Shown here piece by piece: positions 1 to 5,347 of a stretch of DNA of 6,874 nucleotides. The position numbers and the translations under genes are program-made. The stretch covers positions 1-6,874 of the forward strand of contig CALGTT010000095.1 of the NCBI GenBank assembly GCA_937901485.1. The letters are read 5' to 3'. The notes under the pieces were generated by a model that worked only from the letters and a program-made list of their open reading frames with translations, searched no databases and had not been told where the DNA came from. The first letter of the stretch is position 1. Each line of letters begins with the position of its first letter. Source of the stretch: an uncultured Ruminococcus sp. GTDB lineage: Bacteria; Bacillota; Clostridia; Oscillospirales; Ruminococcaceae.

Positions 1-552
1 AAAGGGGACAGCATTGTCTGCGACCCATTCTGCGGAAGCGGAACAATTCTTATTGAAGCCGCATACAAGGCACTTAATATTGCACCTGGTCTGAAGCGTA
101 AATTTGCCGCTGAAAACTGGAACGTTATTCCCTCGGGAATATGGTCTGATGAGCGACAGAACGCCCTTGACTCCATCCGTAAGGATACCGACTTCTTTGC
201 CTACGGCTATGATATTGACCCAGAGTGCGTTGCGCTTACACAGGAAAACTGCCGTAAAGCAGGCATACAGAAGCGCGTGCAGATTAAGCAGGCGGACGTC
301 CGTGACTATGTGAACGAGGATAATGTTATCACAATCAGCAACCCTCCATACGGTGAAAGACTCCTTGAACTGAAGGAAGCAGAAAAGCTCTACGCAGTAA
401 TGGGACAACGTTTCAAAGCCGAAAGGGAACACCCTTGCTTCGTGATTTCACCGCACGAGGAGTTCGAGAAAATCTTCGGCAAAAAGGCAGACAAGCGCCG
501 TAAGCTTTACAACGGTATGCTGAAATGTCAGCTTTATATGTATTTCAAATAA
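1..552 (+). CDS. THUMP-type class I SAM-dependent RNA methyltransferase, 3' part (RlmL/YpsC-like)
   Basis: The reading frame is open from the first base to a TAA at 550-552, giving the last 183 residues of a protein whose start lies outside the window. The SAM-binding motif I, DPFCGSGTILIEAA, is at residues 8-21 of the visible part. The catalytic NPPYGERL motif (motif IV) is at about residues 115-122. NPPY marks methyltransferases acting on exocyclic or ring nitrogens of bases. The combination fits the RlmL/YpsC family, which normally has an N-terminal THUMP RNA-binding domain followed by this Rossmann-fold domain and makes N2-methylguanosine in 23S rRNA. The THUMP domain is not visible, so the family call rests on the catalytic domain alone, and the exact target nucleotide is inference. 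GC is moderate (about 44-47%). A hairpin terminator follows immediately, so this is the last gene of its transcript. Confidence 0.85.
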   Translation, partial: KGDSIVCDPFCGSGTILIEAAYKALNIAPGLKRKFAAENWNVIPSGIWSDERQNALDSIRKDTDFFAYGYDIDPECVALTQENCRKAGIQKRVQIKQADVRDYVNEDNVITISNPPYGERLLELKEAEKLYAVMGQRFKAEREHPCFVISPHEEFEKIFGKKADKRRKLYNGMLKCQLYMYFK

Positions 553-557
553 TTGTT

Positions 558-591
558 ATCGGGAAAGTTTTTCGCTTTCCCGATATTTTTT
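558..591 (+). terminator. Intrinsic terminator after the methyltransferase gene
   Basis: A perfect 10-bp stem (ATCGGGAAAG at 558-567 with CTTTCCCGAT at 575-584) closes a 7-nt loop. It is followed by ATTTTTT ending at 591. It starts 6 bases after the stop codon and separates the methyltransferase transcript from the next promoter. Confidence 0.9.
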
Positions 592-602
592 GCAAATAAC
601 TA

Positions 603-631
603 TTGACAAATAATATTATATAATATATAAT
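603..631 (+). promoter_or_regulatory. Consensus sigma-A promoter
   Basis: TTGACA at 603-608 and TATAAT at 626-631 are both perfect hexamers with a 17-bp spacer. A second TATAAT at 619-624 is out of register (10-bp spacer) and is part of the AT-only run. The predicted start near 638 would leave only about 18 nt before the ATG at 656, just enough for the GAAAGGGG ribosome binding site at 641-648. It should drive the zinc-ribbon gene strongly, and probably the flavodoxin gene after it. Confidence 0.85.
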
Positions 632-655
632 ATTAAACAAGAAAGGGGTATTGCT

Positions 656-889
656 ATGAAATGTTCAAGATGCGGTTCATATAATGTTACAATACAAGCA
701 GTTACCGAAACACAAACCAAAACCAAGCACAGAGGCTGCCTCGGCTGGGCACTTTGGATACTTCTCGCTGTCTGCACCTGCGGACTTGTGCTGATTATTC
801 CTGCAATAACAAACACAAGAACAAAAACAAAAACAAGAACCCATAGTGAAGCCGTGTGTCAGTGCTGCGGACATAGGTGGAGGGTGTGA
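656..889 (+). CDS. Small membrane protein with a split zinc ribbon (77 aa)
   Basis: The protein begins MKCSRCGSYN, with a Cys-X2-Cys knuckle at C3/C6. It ends CQCCGHRW, with a second knuckle at C68/C71. Between them, residues 27-51 form a hydrophobic segment that also holds three cysteines (C28, C40, C42). Both flanks of that segment are polar Thr/Lys/Arg repeats (TKTKH before, TRTKTKTRTH after). The two knuckles are the usual halves of a zinc ribbon, so the likely picture is a zinc-binding membrane protein of unknown function. The start is supported by GAAAGGGG 8 bases upstream and by the consensus promoter at 603-631. The gene is 38 bases upstream of the flavodoxin gene with no terminator between them, so they are probably co-transcribed. 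I do not recognise a named family beyond zinc-ribbon. Confidence 0.75.
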   Translation: MKCSRCGSYNVTIQAVTETQTKTKHRGCLGWALWILLAVCTCGLVLIIPAITNTRTKTKTRTHSEAVCQCCGHRWRV

Positions 890-927
890 AATCAGTAATA
901 AAACTAAATGGATTATGGGTGATATAA

Positions 928-1452
928 ATGAAAATAATAATTTATGGTTCTCAATACGGAACAGCAAAACAGTATGCAGAAGAATTAGCCCAAAAAATGA
1001 ATGTAGAAGCTAAAAATTATGAAAGCGTTACAAATATAGATAGTTACAAAACAATTATATATATTGGCTCTTTATATGCAGGCGGAGTTTTAGGGATGAA
1101 GAAAACATTCAATAAAATATCCGACTGTAAAAATAAGAAATTTATTATTGCAACAGTTGGATTGGCTGACCCTATGGATTCAGAAAATACAGATAATATA
1201 AAAAGCAGTATGAAAAAACAGCTTTCGAAAGAAATATATGAAAGGGCACATATATACCATTTAAGAGGCGGTATAGATTATTCTAAATTAAATCTGAAAC
1301 ACAAAACAATGATGAAATTATTATATAATAAGGCAAAGAATTTAGCGGAAGATAAAAAAACAGCAGAGGTTCAAGCAATGATTGAAACGTATGGTAAGCA
1401 AGTGAATTTTGTTGATTTGAATTATCTTGATAAAATTATTAATGATATATAA
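928..1452 (+). CDS. Flavodoxin-domain protein (174 aa, Flavodoxin_5/HemG-like)
   Basis: The N-terminus MKIIIYGSQYGTAKQYAEELA is a first beta strand, an FMN phosphate-binding loop (S/T-X-X-G-T-A at about residues 8-13) and a helix, the flavodoxin signature. YIGSLYAGG at about residues 45-53 fits the loop after the third strand that contacts the flavin. The later stretch HLRGGIDYSKLNLKHKTMMK resembles the GG...Y..L....MM region of HemG-like, menaquinone-dependent protoporphyrinogen-oxidase-type flavodoxins. The protein is probably a cytoplasmic FMN-binding redox protein; its partner is unknown, and a role in haem synthesis should not be assumed. The start follows GGGTGAT at 917-923. Hand counts of three 60-base blocks give about 30% GC, well below both neighbours, suggesting a different origin. 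No terminator is evident before the hydrogenase-maturation promoter. Confidence 0.8.
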   Translation: MKIIIYGSQYGTAKQYAEELAQKMNVEAKNYESVTNIDSYKTIIYIGSLYAGGVLGMKKTFNKISDCKNKKFIIATVGLADPMDSENTDNIKSSMKKQLSKEIYERAHIYHLRGGIDYSKLNLKHKTMMKLLYNKAKNLAEDKKTAEVQAMIETYGKQVNFVDLNYLDKIINDI

Positions 1453-1469
1453 CAATTATAATTTCCCTG

Positions 1470-1498
1470 TTGCAAAGTCAGAAAAAATATGCTATAAT
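1470..1498 (+). promoter_or_regulatory. Sigma-A promoter of the hydrogenase maturation operon
   Basis: TTGCAA at 1470-1475 and TATAAT at 1493-1498 are separated by 17 bp, with an extended -10 TG at 1490-1491. The predicted start is near 1505, about 158 nt upstream of the first ATG at 1664. That is far longer than a plain leader and leaves room for the structured element described separately. Confidence 0.8.
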
Positions 1499-1510
1499 AA
1501 ATATGTAATC

Positions 1511-1614
1511 GGAAAGGTGCGCCTGACCGTGAACAACCTATAACATAATCCCTGTTCTGACGCCCGAAGAAATCTCTGAGGGGAAAGGCAACGATAGAAT
1601 ATCACGCTATTATT
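1511..1614 (+). promoter_or_regulatory. Structured 5' leader, candidate riboswitch or attenuator aptamer
   Basis: Hand folding suggests a three-way junction. P1 pairs GCCT (1521-1524) with AGGC (1586-1589). P2 pairs CGTGAACA (1528-1535) with TGTTC-tg-ACG (1553-1562), leaving a 17-nt loop. P3 pairs CCC (1563-1565) with GGG (1581-1583). A further hairpin, GATAG (1593-1597) with CTATT (1607-1611), follows. The AGGC strand of P1 can instead pair with the second GCCT at 1617-1620, inside the 5' arm of the terminator. Both GCCT copies lie in the direct repeat TGCGCCTG (1518-1525 and 1614-1621). This is the layout of a switch in which one strand chooses between aptamer and antiterminator. I do not recognise the class, so any ligand is unknown. 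P1 and P3 are short, so the fold is provisional. Confidence 0.55.
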
Positions 1615-1615
1615 G

Positions 1616-1649
1616 CGCCTGTCGGCAGAACTGTCGGCAGGCGTTTTTT
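1616..1649 (+). terminator. Intrinsic terminator inside the operon leader (attenuator)
   Basis: The arms at 1616-1627 and 1632-1643 form a 12-bp stem with two G-T wobbles, a GAAC loop and six T residues at 1644-1649. It lies after the operon promoter and only 4 bases before the AAGGAG ribosome binding site (1653-1658) of the first gene. Unless it is bypassed it would block the whole operon, which implies conditional read-through. It could alternatively end the upstream flavodoxin transcript, but the promoter between them makes attenuation the better reading. Confidence 0.85.
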
Positions 1650-1663
1650 ATTAAGGAGCAATT

Positions 1664-1927
1664 ATGGACACAAGAGTAGCACTCATCGGAATTGTCGTGG
1701 AGAATATAGAATCTGTTGAACAACTCAACAACGTTCTCCATCAGTACAGCAACTACATAATCGGCAGAATGGGTATCCCGTACCGTGAACGAGAAGTTTC
1801 AATCATCAGCGTTGCAATCGATGCCCCCGCCAATGTGATAAGCGCGTTGTCAGGCAAGCTCGGTATGCTTGACGGAATTTCCACCAAAACCATTTATTCC
1901 AAATTATCGGAGAAAACCAATGAATAA
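1664..1927 (+). CDS. TM1266-family protein, putative iron-only hydrogenase system regulator (87 aa)
   Basis: The protein starts MDTRVALIGIVVENIESVEQ and contains YIIGRMGIPYREREVSIISV and the GKLGMLDGI segment. This matches the small TM1266 family that accompanies hydE, hydF and hydG in Clostridia and Thermotoga. The pattern of strands and helices fits a compact ferredoxin-like alpha/beta fold related to ACT and NikR C-terminal domains. It fills the full family length, leaving no room for a helix-turn-helix, so the name 'regulator' rests on gene context rather than visible DNA-binding. The start is fixed by AAGGAG at 1653-1658, five bases upstream. It is the first gene after the attenuator leader, and its end overlaps the start of hydE by 8 bases, which suggests translational coupling. 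Confidence 0.88.
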   Translation: MDTRVALIGIVVENIESVEQLNNVLHQYSNYIIGRMGIPYREREVSIISVAIDAPANVISALSGKLGMLDGISTKTIYSKLSEKTNE

Positions 1928-2969
1928 AATTATTGAATTAATCGACAAACTTGAACAACAGCACGTTTTAACCAAAAGCGAATTCGTCGAAATAATCGAA
2001 AACCACACTCCTGAAACCGACGAGTACCTTTTTGAAAAAGCACGTAAAATCCGTGAACAGCACTACGGTAAAGACGTCTACATCCGTGGTCTTGTGGAGT
2101 TCACCAATTACTGCAAGAATGACTGCTACTACTGCGGAATACGTCGAAGTGCCAAGCAGACCGAGCGTTACCGACTTACCAAAGAACAGATTTTGTCCTG
2201 CTGTGAGCAGGGATACGCACTTGGCTTTCGCACATTTGTAATGCAGGGCGGTGAAGACGGCTTCTATACTGACGAAAAAATGGTTGATATCATTTCCGCA
2301 ATCAGGGCGAAATATCCCGATTGTGCGTTGACTCTGTCAATCGGTGAGCGTTCCCGTGAAAGCTATCAGAAATTCTATGACGCAGGTGCAAATCGTTTTC
2401 TCCTGCGTCACGAAACCGCAGACAGCTGTCATTACAGTAAGCTTCACCCCGAAAATCTCACCCTTGAAAACCGCAAGAAATGTCTTGCAGATTTAAAGGA
2501 AATCGGCTTTCAGACAGGCTGTGGATTTATGGTCGGTTCACCTTATCAGACAACGGAAAATCTTGCTGATGACCTGATTTTTATACACGATTTCAAGCCT
2601 CATATGGTTGGTATCGGACCATTTATTCCTCATCACGATACCCCTTTTGCAAATGAAAAAGCGGGTACACTTGAAACAACCCTGCTTATGCTTGGCCTTG
2701 TAAGACTTATCCTGCCAAACGTCCTGCTTCCGTCAACAACTGCCCTCGGTACAATCCACCCAAGCGGCAGGGAAAAGGGTATCCTCGCAGGCTGTAACGT
2801 TGTAATGCCAAACCTTTCACCACTTGATGTCCGTGAAAAGTATCTTCTGTATGACAACAAAATCAGTACTGGCGATGAAGCAGCAGAAAGCGTTGCAAAC
2901 CTGAAAAAGCGAATGGAAGCCATAGGCTACAAAATCGTAACTGCAAGAGGCGACTGGAAAAAAGACTAA
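1920..2969 (+). CDS. hydE: [FeFe]-hydrogenase H-cluster radical SAM maturase HydE (349 aa)
   Basis: HydE is a cytoplasmic radical SAM enzyme that acts on the Fe(CO)2(CN)-cysteine product of HydG while the 2Fe subcluster is built. The [4Fe-4S]-binding motif C65-X3-C69-X2-C72 sits in FTNYCKNDCYYCGIRR, followed by the SAM-contacting GGED at 110-113. The chain is a full radical SAM TIM barrel, close to the usual length of about 350. The frame is open upstream to an ATG at 1869, but the start at 1920 is chosen. It has GGAG at 1909-1912 with a 7-base spacing, it begins MNKIIELIDKL as in the family, and it leaves only an 8-base overlap with the preceding gene. The sequence alone could be confused with BioB or PylB relatives. 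Its place between a TM1266 gene and hydG settles the identity. Confidence 0.95.
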   Translation: MNKIIELIDKLEQQHVLTKSEFVEIIENHTPETDEYLFEKARKIREQHYGKDVYIRGLVEFTNYCKNDCYYCGIRRSAKQTERYRLTKEQILSCCEQGYALGFRTFVMQGGEDGFYTDEKMVDIISAIRAKYPDCALTLSIGERSRESYQKFYDAGANRFLLRHETADSCHYSKLHPENLTLENRKKCLADLKEIGFQTGCGFMVGSPYQTTENLADDLIFIHDFKPHMVGIGPFIPHHDTPFANEKAGTLETTLLMLGLVRLILPNVLLPSTTALGTIHPSGREKGILAGCNVVMPNLSPLDVREKYLLYDNKISTGDEAAESVANLKKRMEAIGYKIVTARGDWKKD

Positions 2970-3005
2970 TTACGGGTAACACCGTTCAAGAAAGGAAATA
3001 GAATT

Positions 3006-4448
3006 ATGTACAATCCAAAATCATTAAAGGCTGAAGAATTTATCAGTGACGAAGAAATCCGCGAAACCCTTGCCTATGCTGACGCAAACAAGGATAATAT
3101 CGAGCTTATCGACAGCATTCTTGAAAAGGCACGTCCGAAGAAAAACGGCAGCTATGTAACCTGTGCAGGTCTTTCCCACCGTGAGGCTTCCGTACTTCTC
3201 GCTTGCGAAATTCCTGAAAAAATCCAGGAAATGTATGCACTTGCTGAAGAAATCAAGCAGAAATTCTACGGAAACCGTATTGTAATGTTTGCACCTCTCT
3301 ATCTCTCCAATTATTGCGTAAACGGCTGTGTTTACTGTCCTTACCACATGAAGAATAAGCATATTGCCCGTAAAAAGCTTACTCAGGAGGAAGTGCGCAA
3401 GGAAGTTATCGCACTTCAGGATATGGGACACAAGCGTCTTGCCATTGAAGCCGGCGAAGATCCCGTGAACAACCCGATCGAGTACATCCTCGAATCCATC
3501 CAGACCATCTACAGCATCCAGCACAAGAACGGCGCGATCCGCCGCGTCAATGTGAATATCGCCGCAACGACCGTGGAGAATTACAGGAAGCTTGCCGATG
3601 CCGGCATTGGTACTTACATCCTGTTCCAGGAAACCTACCACAAGGAGAGCTATGAGCAGCTCCATCCGACAGGCCCGAAGCACAATTACGCATACCACAC
3701 CGAAGCGCATGACAGAGCCATGGAGGGCGGTATTGATGACGTTGGTCTCGGCGTGCTGTTCGGTCTGGAGCATTACCGCTATGAATTTGCAGGCATCCTC
3801 ATGCACGCAGAGCACCTCGAAGCACGCTTTGGTGTCGGCCCGCACACCATCAGCGTTCCTCGTCTGCGCCGTGCGGATGACATTGATCCCGACGATTTTG
3901 ACAACGGCATCAGCGATGATATTTTCGCAAAGATCTGCGCCTGCATTCGTGTTGCCGTACCCTATACAGGCATGATCGTATCCACAAGAGAGAGCAAGAA
4001 GTGCCGTGAGCGTGTGCTGCATCTCGGCGTTTCCCAGATCAGCGGCGGCTCTAAGACGAGCGTGGGCGGCTACAGCGAACCGGAGCCGGAGGAGGAGAAT
4101 TCCGCACAGTTTGACGTATCCGACAACCGCACACTCGATGAAGTGGTGAAGTGGCTGATGGAACTGGGCTATATTCCGTCCTTCTGCACTGCCTGCTATC
4201 GTGAGGGCAGAACCGGCGACCGCTTCATGCAGCTGTGCAAGACCAAGCAGATCCAGAACTGCTGCCATCCGAATGCACTGATGACGCTCAAGGAATATCT
4301 GGAGGACTATGCATCCCCCGAAACCAAGGCGATCGGCGAAGCGTTGATTCAGCGCGAGCTTGCCAATGTCAAGAGCGACAAGGTGCGTGATATTGTCGTA
4401 GAACGTCTGGATAAGATCGCAGACGGAAGCAGGGATTTCCGGTTCTAA
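3006..4448 (+). CDS. hydG: [FeFe]-hydrogenase H-cluster radical SAM maturase HydG, tyrosine lyase (480 aa)
   Basis: HydG cleaves tyrosine to p-cresol and dehydroglycine, and converts the latter to the CO and CN- ligands of the H-cluster on an auxiliary iron-sulfur cluster. The radical SAM motif C104-X3-C108-X2-C111 is in NYCVNGCVYCPYH, with GED at 150-152. The C-terminal auxiliary cluster motif CX2CX22C is intact at C394, C397 and C420. Having both motifs separates HydG from the related thiamine enzyme ThiH. The start has AAAGGA at 2991-2996 with a 9-base spacing, 36 bases after hydE. One oddity is that third-position GC jumps from 15/30 (codons 121-150) to 27/30 (codons 151-180), changing abruptly near position 3456 with no break in the protein. 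Function should be unaffected, but the gene may be a recombination mosaic. Confidence 0.96.
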   Translation: MYNPKSLKAEEFISDEEIRETLAYADANKDNIELIDSILEKARPKKNGSYVTCAGLSHREASVLLACEIPEKIQEMYALAEEIKQKFYGNRIVMFAPLYLSNYCVNGCVYCPYHMKNKHIARKKLTQEEVRKEVIALQDMGHKRLAIEAGEDPVNNPIEYILESIQTIYSIQHKNGAIRRVNVNIAATTVENYRKLADAGIGTYILFQETYHKESYEQLHPTGPKHNYAYHTEAHDRAMEGGIDDVGLGVLFGLEHYRYEFAGILMHAEHLEARFGVGPHTISVPRLRRADDIDPDDFDNGISDDIFAKICACIRVAVPYTGMIVSTRESKKCRERVLHLGVSQISGGSKTSVGGYSEPEPEEENSAQFDVSDNRTLDEVVKWLMELGYIPSFCTACYREGRTGDRFMQLCKTKQIQNCCHPNALMTLKEYLEDYASPETKAIGEALIQRELANVKSDKVRDIVVERLDKIADGSRDFRF

Positions 4449-4463
4449 GCAGAGGTTCTTTGT

Positions 4464-4823
4464 ATGAAAAAGTGGTACAACGAAGAATATGAATTCGAGA
4501 TCGAAGTCACAGGTTTTCTGCAAGGGGACCATACGGAACACTACTGCCGCAACGGTGAGGAGATCGGTGACAAATACCGCTGCACCTATGGCTGTCCGGT
4601 CAATGCGGACGGCTGTGGTATTTGCAGTAAAACAATGATGATGCTCCATCCGCTGATGGAAGCAGTTCGCAGCGGCGGAGATCTGCGGAATCTGGGCGGC
4701 GATGGGAAATATACCAAAACGATCGTCTGTCCGGATGGCTGTGTGACGTTCCGTCTGACTGCCGTTCCGCTGGGAAATGAGAATTTTCATATGGGCGGAT
4801 TCTGGAAAGAGCCGATTGAATAA
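4464..4823 (+). CDS. TIGR04076-like cysteine-rich protein in the hyd operon (119 aa)
   Basis: This small soluble protein has seven cysteines: C28, C40, C44, C51, C54, C89 and C93. The cluster C40-X3-C44-X6-C51-X2-C54, followed by a helix and then CPDGC (89-93) with TFRLTAVPL, matches my recollection of the TIGR04076 family. That family ends in a similar C-P-D-G plus beta-strand segment. The cysteine pattern suggests a metal or Fe-S site, but this is inference and no catalytic function is known to me. There is no signal peptide or membrane segment. The ATG at 4464 is 15 bases after the hydG stop, with a modest AGAGG at 4451-4455. It ends 11 bases before the GNAT gene, so it is clearly part of the same operon, which makes a supporting role in cluster assembly conceivable. 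Confidence 0.7.
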   Translation: MKKWYNEEYEFEIEVTGFLQGDHTEHYCRNGEEIGDKYRCTYGCPVNADGCGICSKTMMMLHPLMEAVRSGGDLRNLGGDGKYTKTIVCPDGCVTFRLTAVPLGNENFHMGGFWKEPIE

Positions 4824-4834
4824 GGAGGTATACC

Positions 4835-5335
4835 ATGCACCTGCGTCCCTATCAGCAAAGCGATTCCGCCGCAATTTGCGGCTGGATTGGCGATGAAACA
4901 AGCCTGTACCAATGGTCTGCGGACAGGATCGGGAAATTTCCCCTCGCGCCCCAAGACCTCCATGAACATTACGCGCCCATGCTGGGAGATCCGCACTTTC
5001 TGCCGCTGACAATGGTGGATGCGCAGGAAACGCCCGTCGGACATCTGCTGATCCGCTATCCGGACGCTTCGGATACCGCCACGGTTCGTTTCGGCTTCAT
5101 TATCCTCGATCCGGCTCTGCGCGGAAAGGGCAACGGTATCCGGATGCTCCGCCTTGCGATCGAATATGCAAAGCAGCTCGGAGCATCCAGAATCACACTT
5201 GGCGTGTTCGCAAACAATTCCAGAGCCAGAAAATGCTACGAATCCGCAGGCTTTCGCGCTGTCGGTGACACGGAGCAGTATGAAATGCCGGTCGGTGTGT
5301 GGGATTGTCTGGAAATGGAACTATCTTTGAAGTAA
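4835..5335 (+). CDS. GNAT-family N-acetyltransferase (166 aa, RimJ/RimL-like)
   Basis: The protein starts with MHLRPYQQSDSAAICGWI, the usual first strand and helix of RimJ/RimL-like GNAT enzymes. It has the acetyl-CoA pyrophosphate-binding motif A, R96-GKGNG-101 (R-X-X-G-X-G), after a beta strand FGFIILDP. Motif B follows as VFANNSRARKCYESAGF (124-140), with N128, the conserved A131 and Y135. The length and motif order are those of a complete single-domain enzyme that transfers acetyl from acetyl-CoA to an amine. The acceptor cannot be read from sequence. A near-perfect AAGGAGG at 4822-4828 overlaps the stop of the preceding gene, showing tight operon packing. Its place between hydG and hydF suggests co-expression with H-cluster maturation, but no role there is established. 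Confidence 0.88.
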   Translation: MHLRPYQQSDSAAICGWIGDETSLYQWSADRIGKFPLAPQDLHEHYAPMLGDPHFLPLTMVDAQETPVGHLLIRYPDASDTATVRFGFIILDPALRGKGNGIRMLRLAIEYAKQLGASRITLGVFANNSRARKCYESAGFRAVGDTEQYEMPVGVWDCLEMELSLK

Positions 5336-5347
5336 GGAGTGATCCCC

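Noticed and set aside
104..313. 69-codon open frame over the methyltransferase gene
   Set aside because: It is out of frame with the clear DPFCGSGT/NPPY methyltransferase reading, has no ribosome binding site, and has low-complexity content.
1517..1543. Possible 8-codon leader peptide (GTG start, VRLTVNNL) in the operon leader
   Set aside because: GGAAAG abuts the GTG with no spacing, and there are no repeated regulatory codons such as a run of tyrosine. Classic ribosome-stalling attenuation is not supported.
1555..1595. Partial resemblance to SAM-I (GCCCGA...GGCAAC) and glycine (CGCC..GAAG...TCTCTGAGG) riboswitch cores
   Set aside because: Only scattered words match. The SAM-I kink-turn and P1 consensus and the glycine 5' GGAGAG strand are missing, so neither class is called.
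1500..1663. T-box leader
   Set aside because: There is no TGGNACCGCG T-box sequence or stem I specifier architecture in the leader.
1869..1919. Upstream in-frame ATG that would extend HydE by 17 residues
   Set aside because: It lies deep inside the TM1266 gene without a proper ribosome binding site. The ATG at 1920 has GGAG at the right spacing and the family-like N-terminus.
3024..5012. Open frame of 662 codons on the minus strand, opposite hydG and the two genes after it
   Set aside because: It is codon-aligned with hydG, so stops could arise only from TTA, CTA or TCA codons, which hydG avoids after codon 7. It crosses three well-supported genes and encodes no recognisable domain, so it is a shadow of biased codon use.
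5339..5347. GTG start that would extend HydF by three residues
   Set aside because: The GTG overlaps the AAGGAG ribosome binding site itself. The ATG at 5348 is correctly spaced from it.
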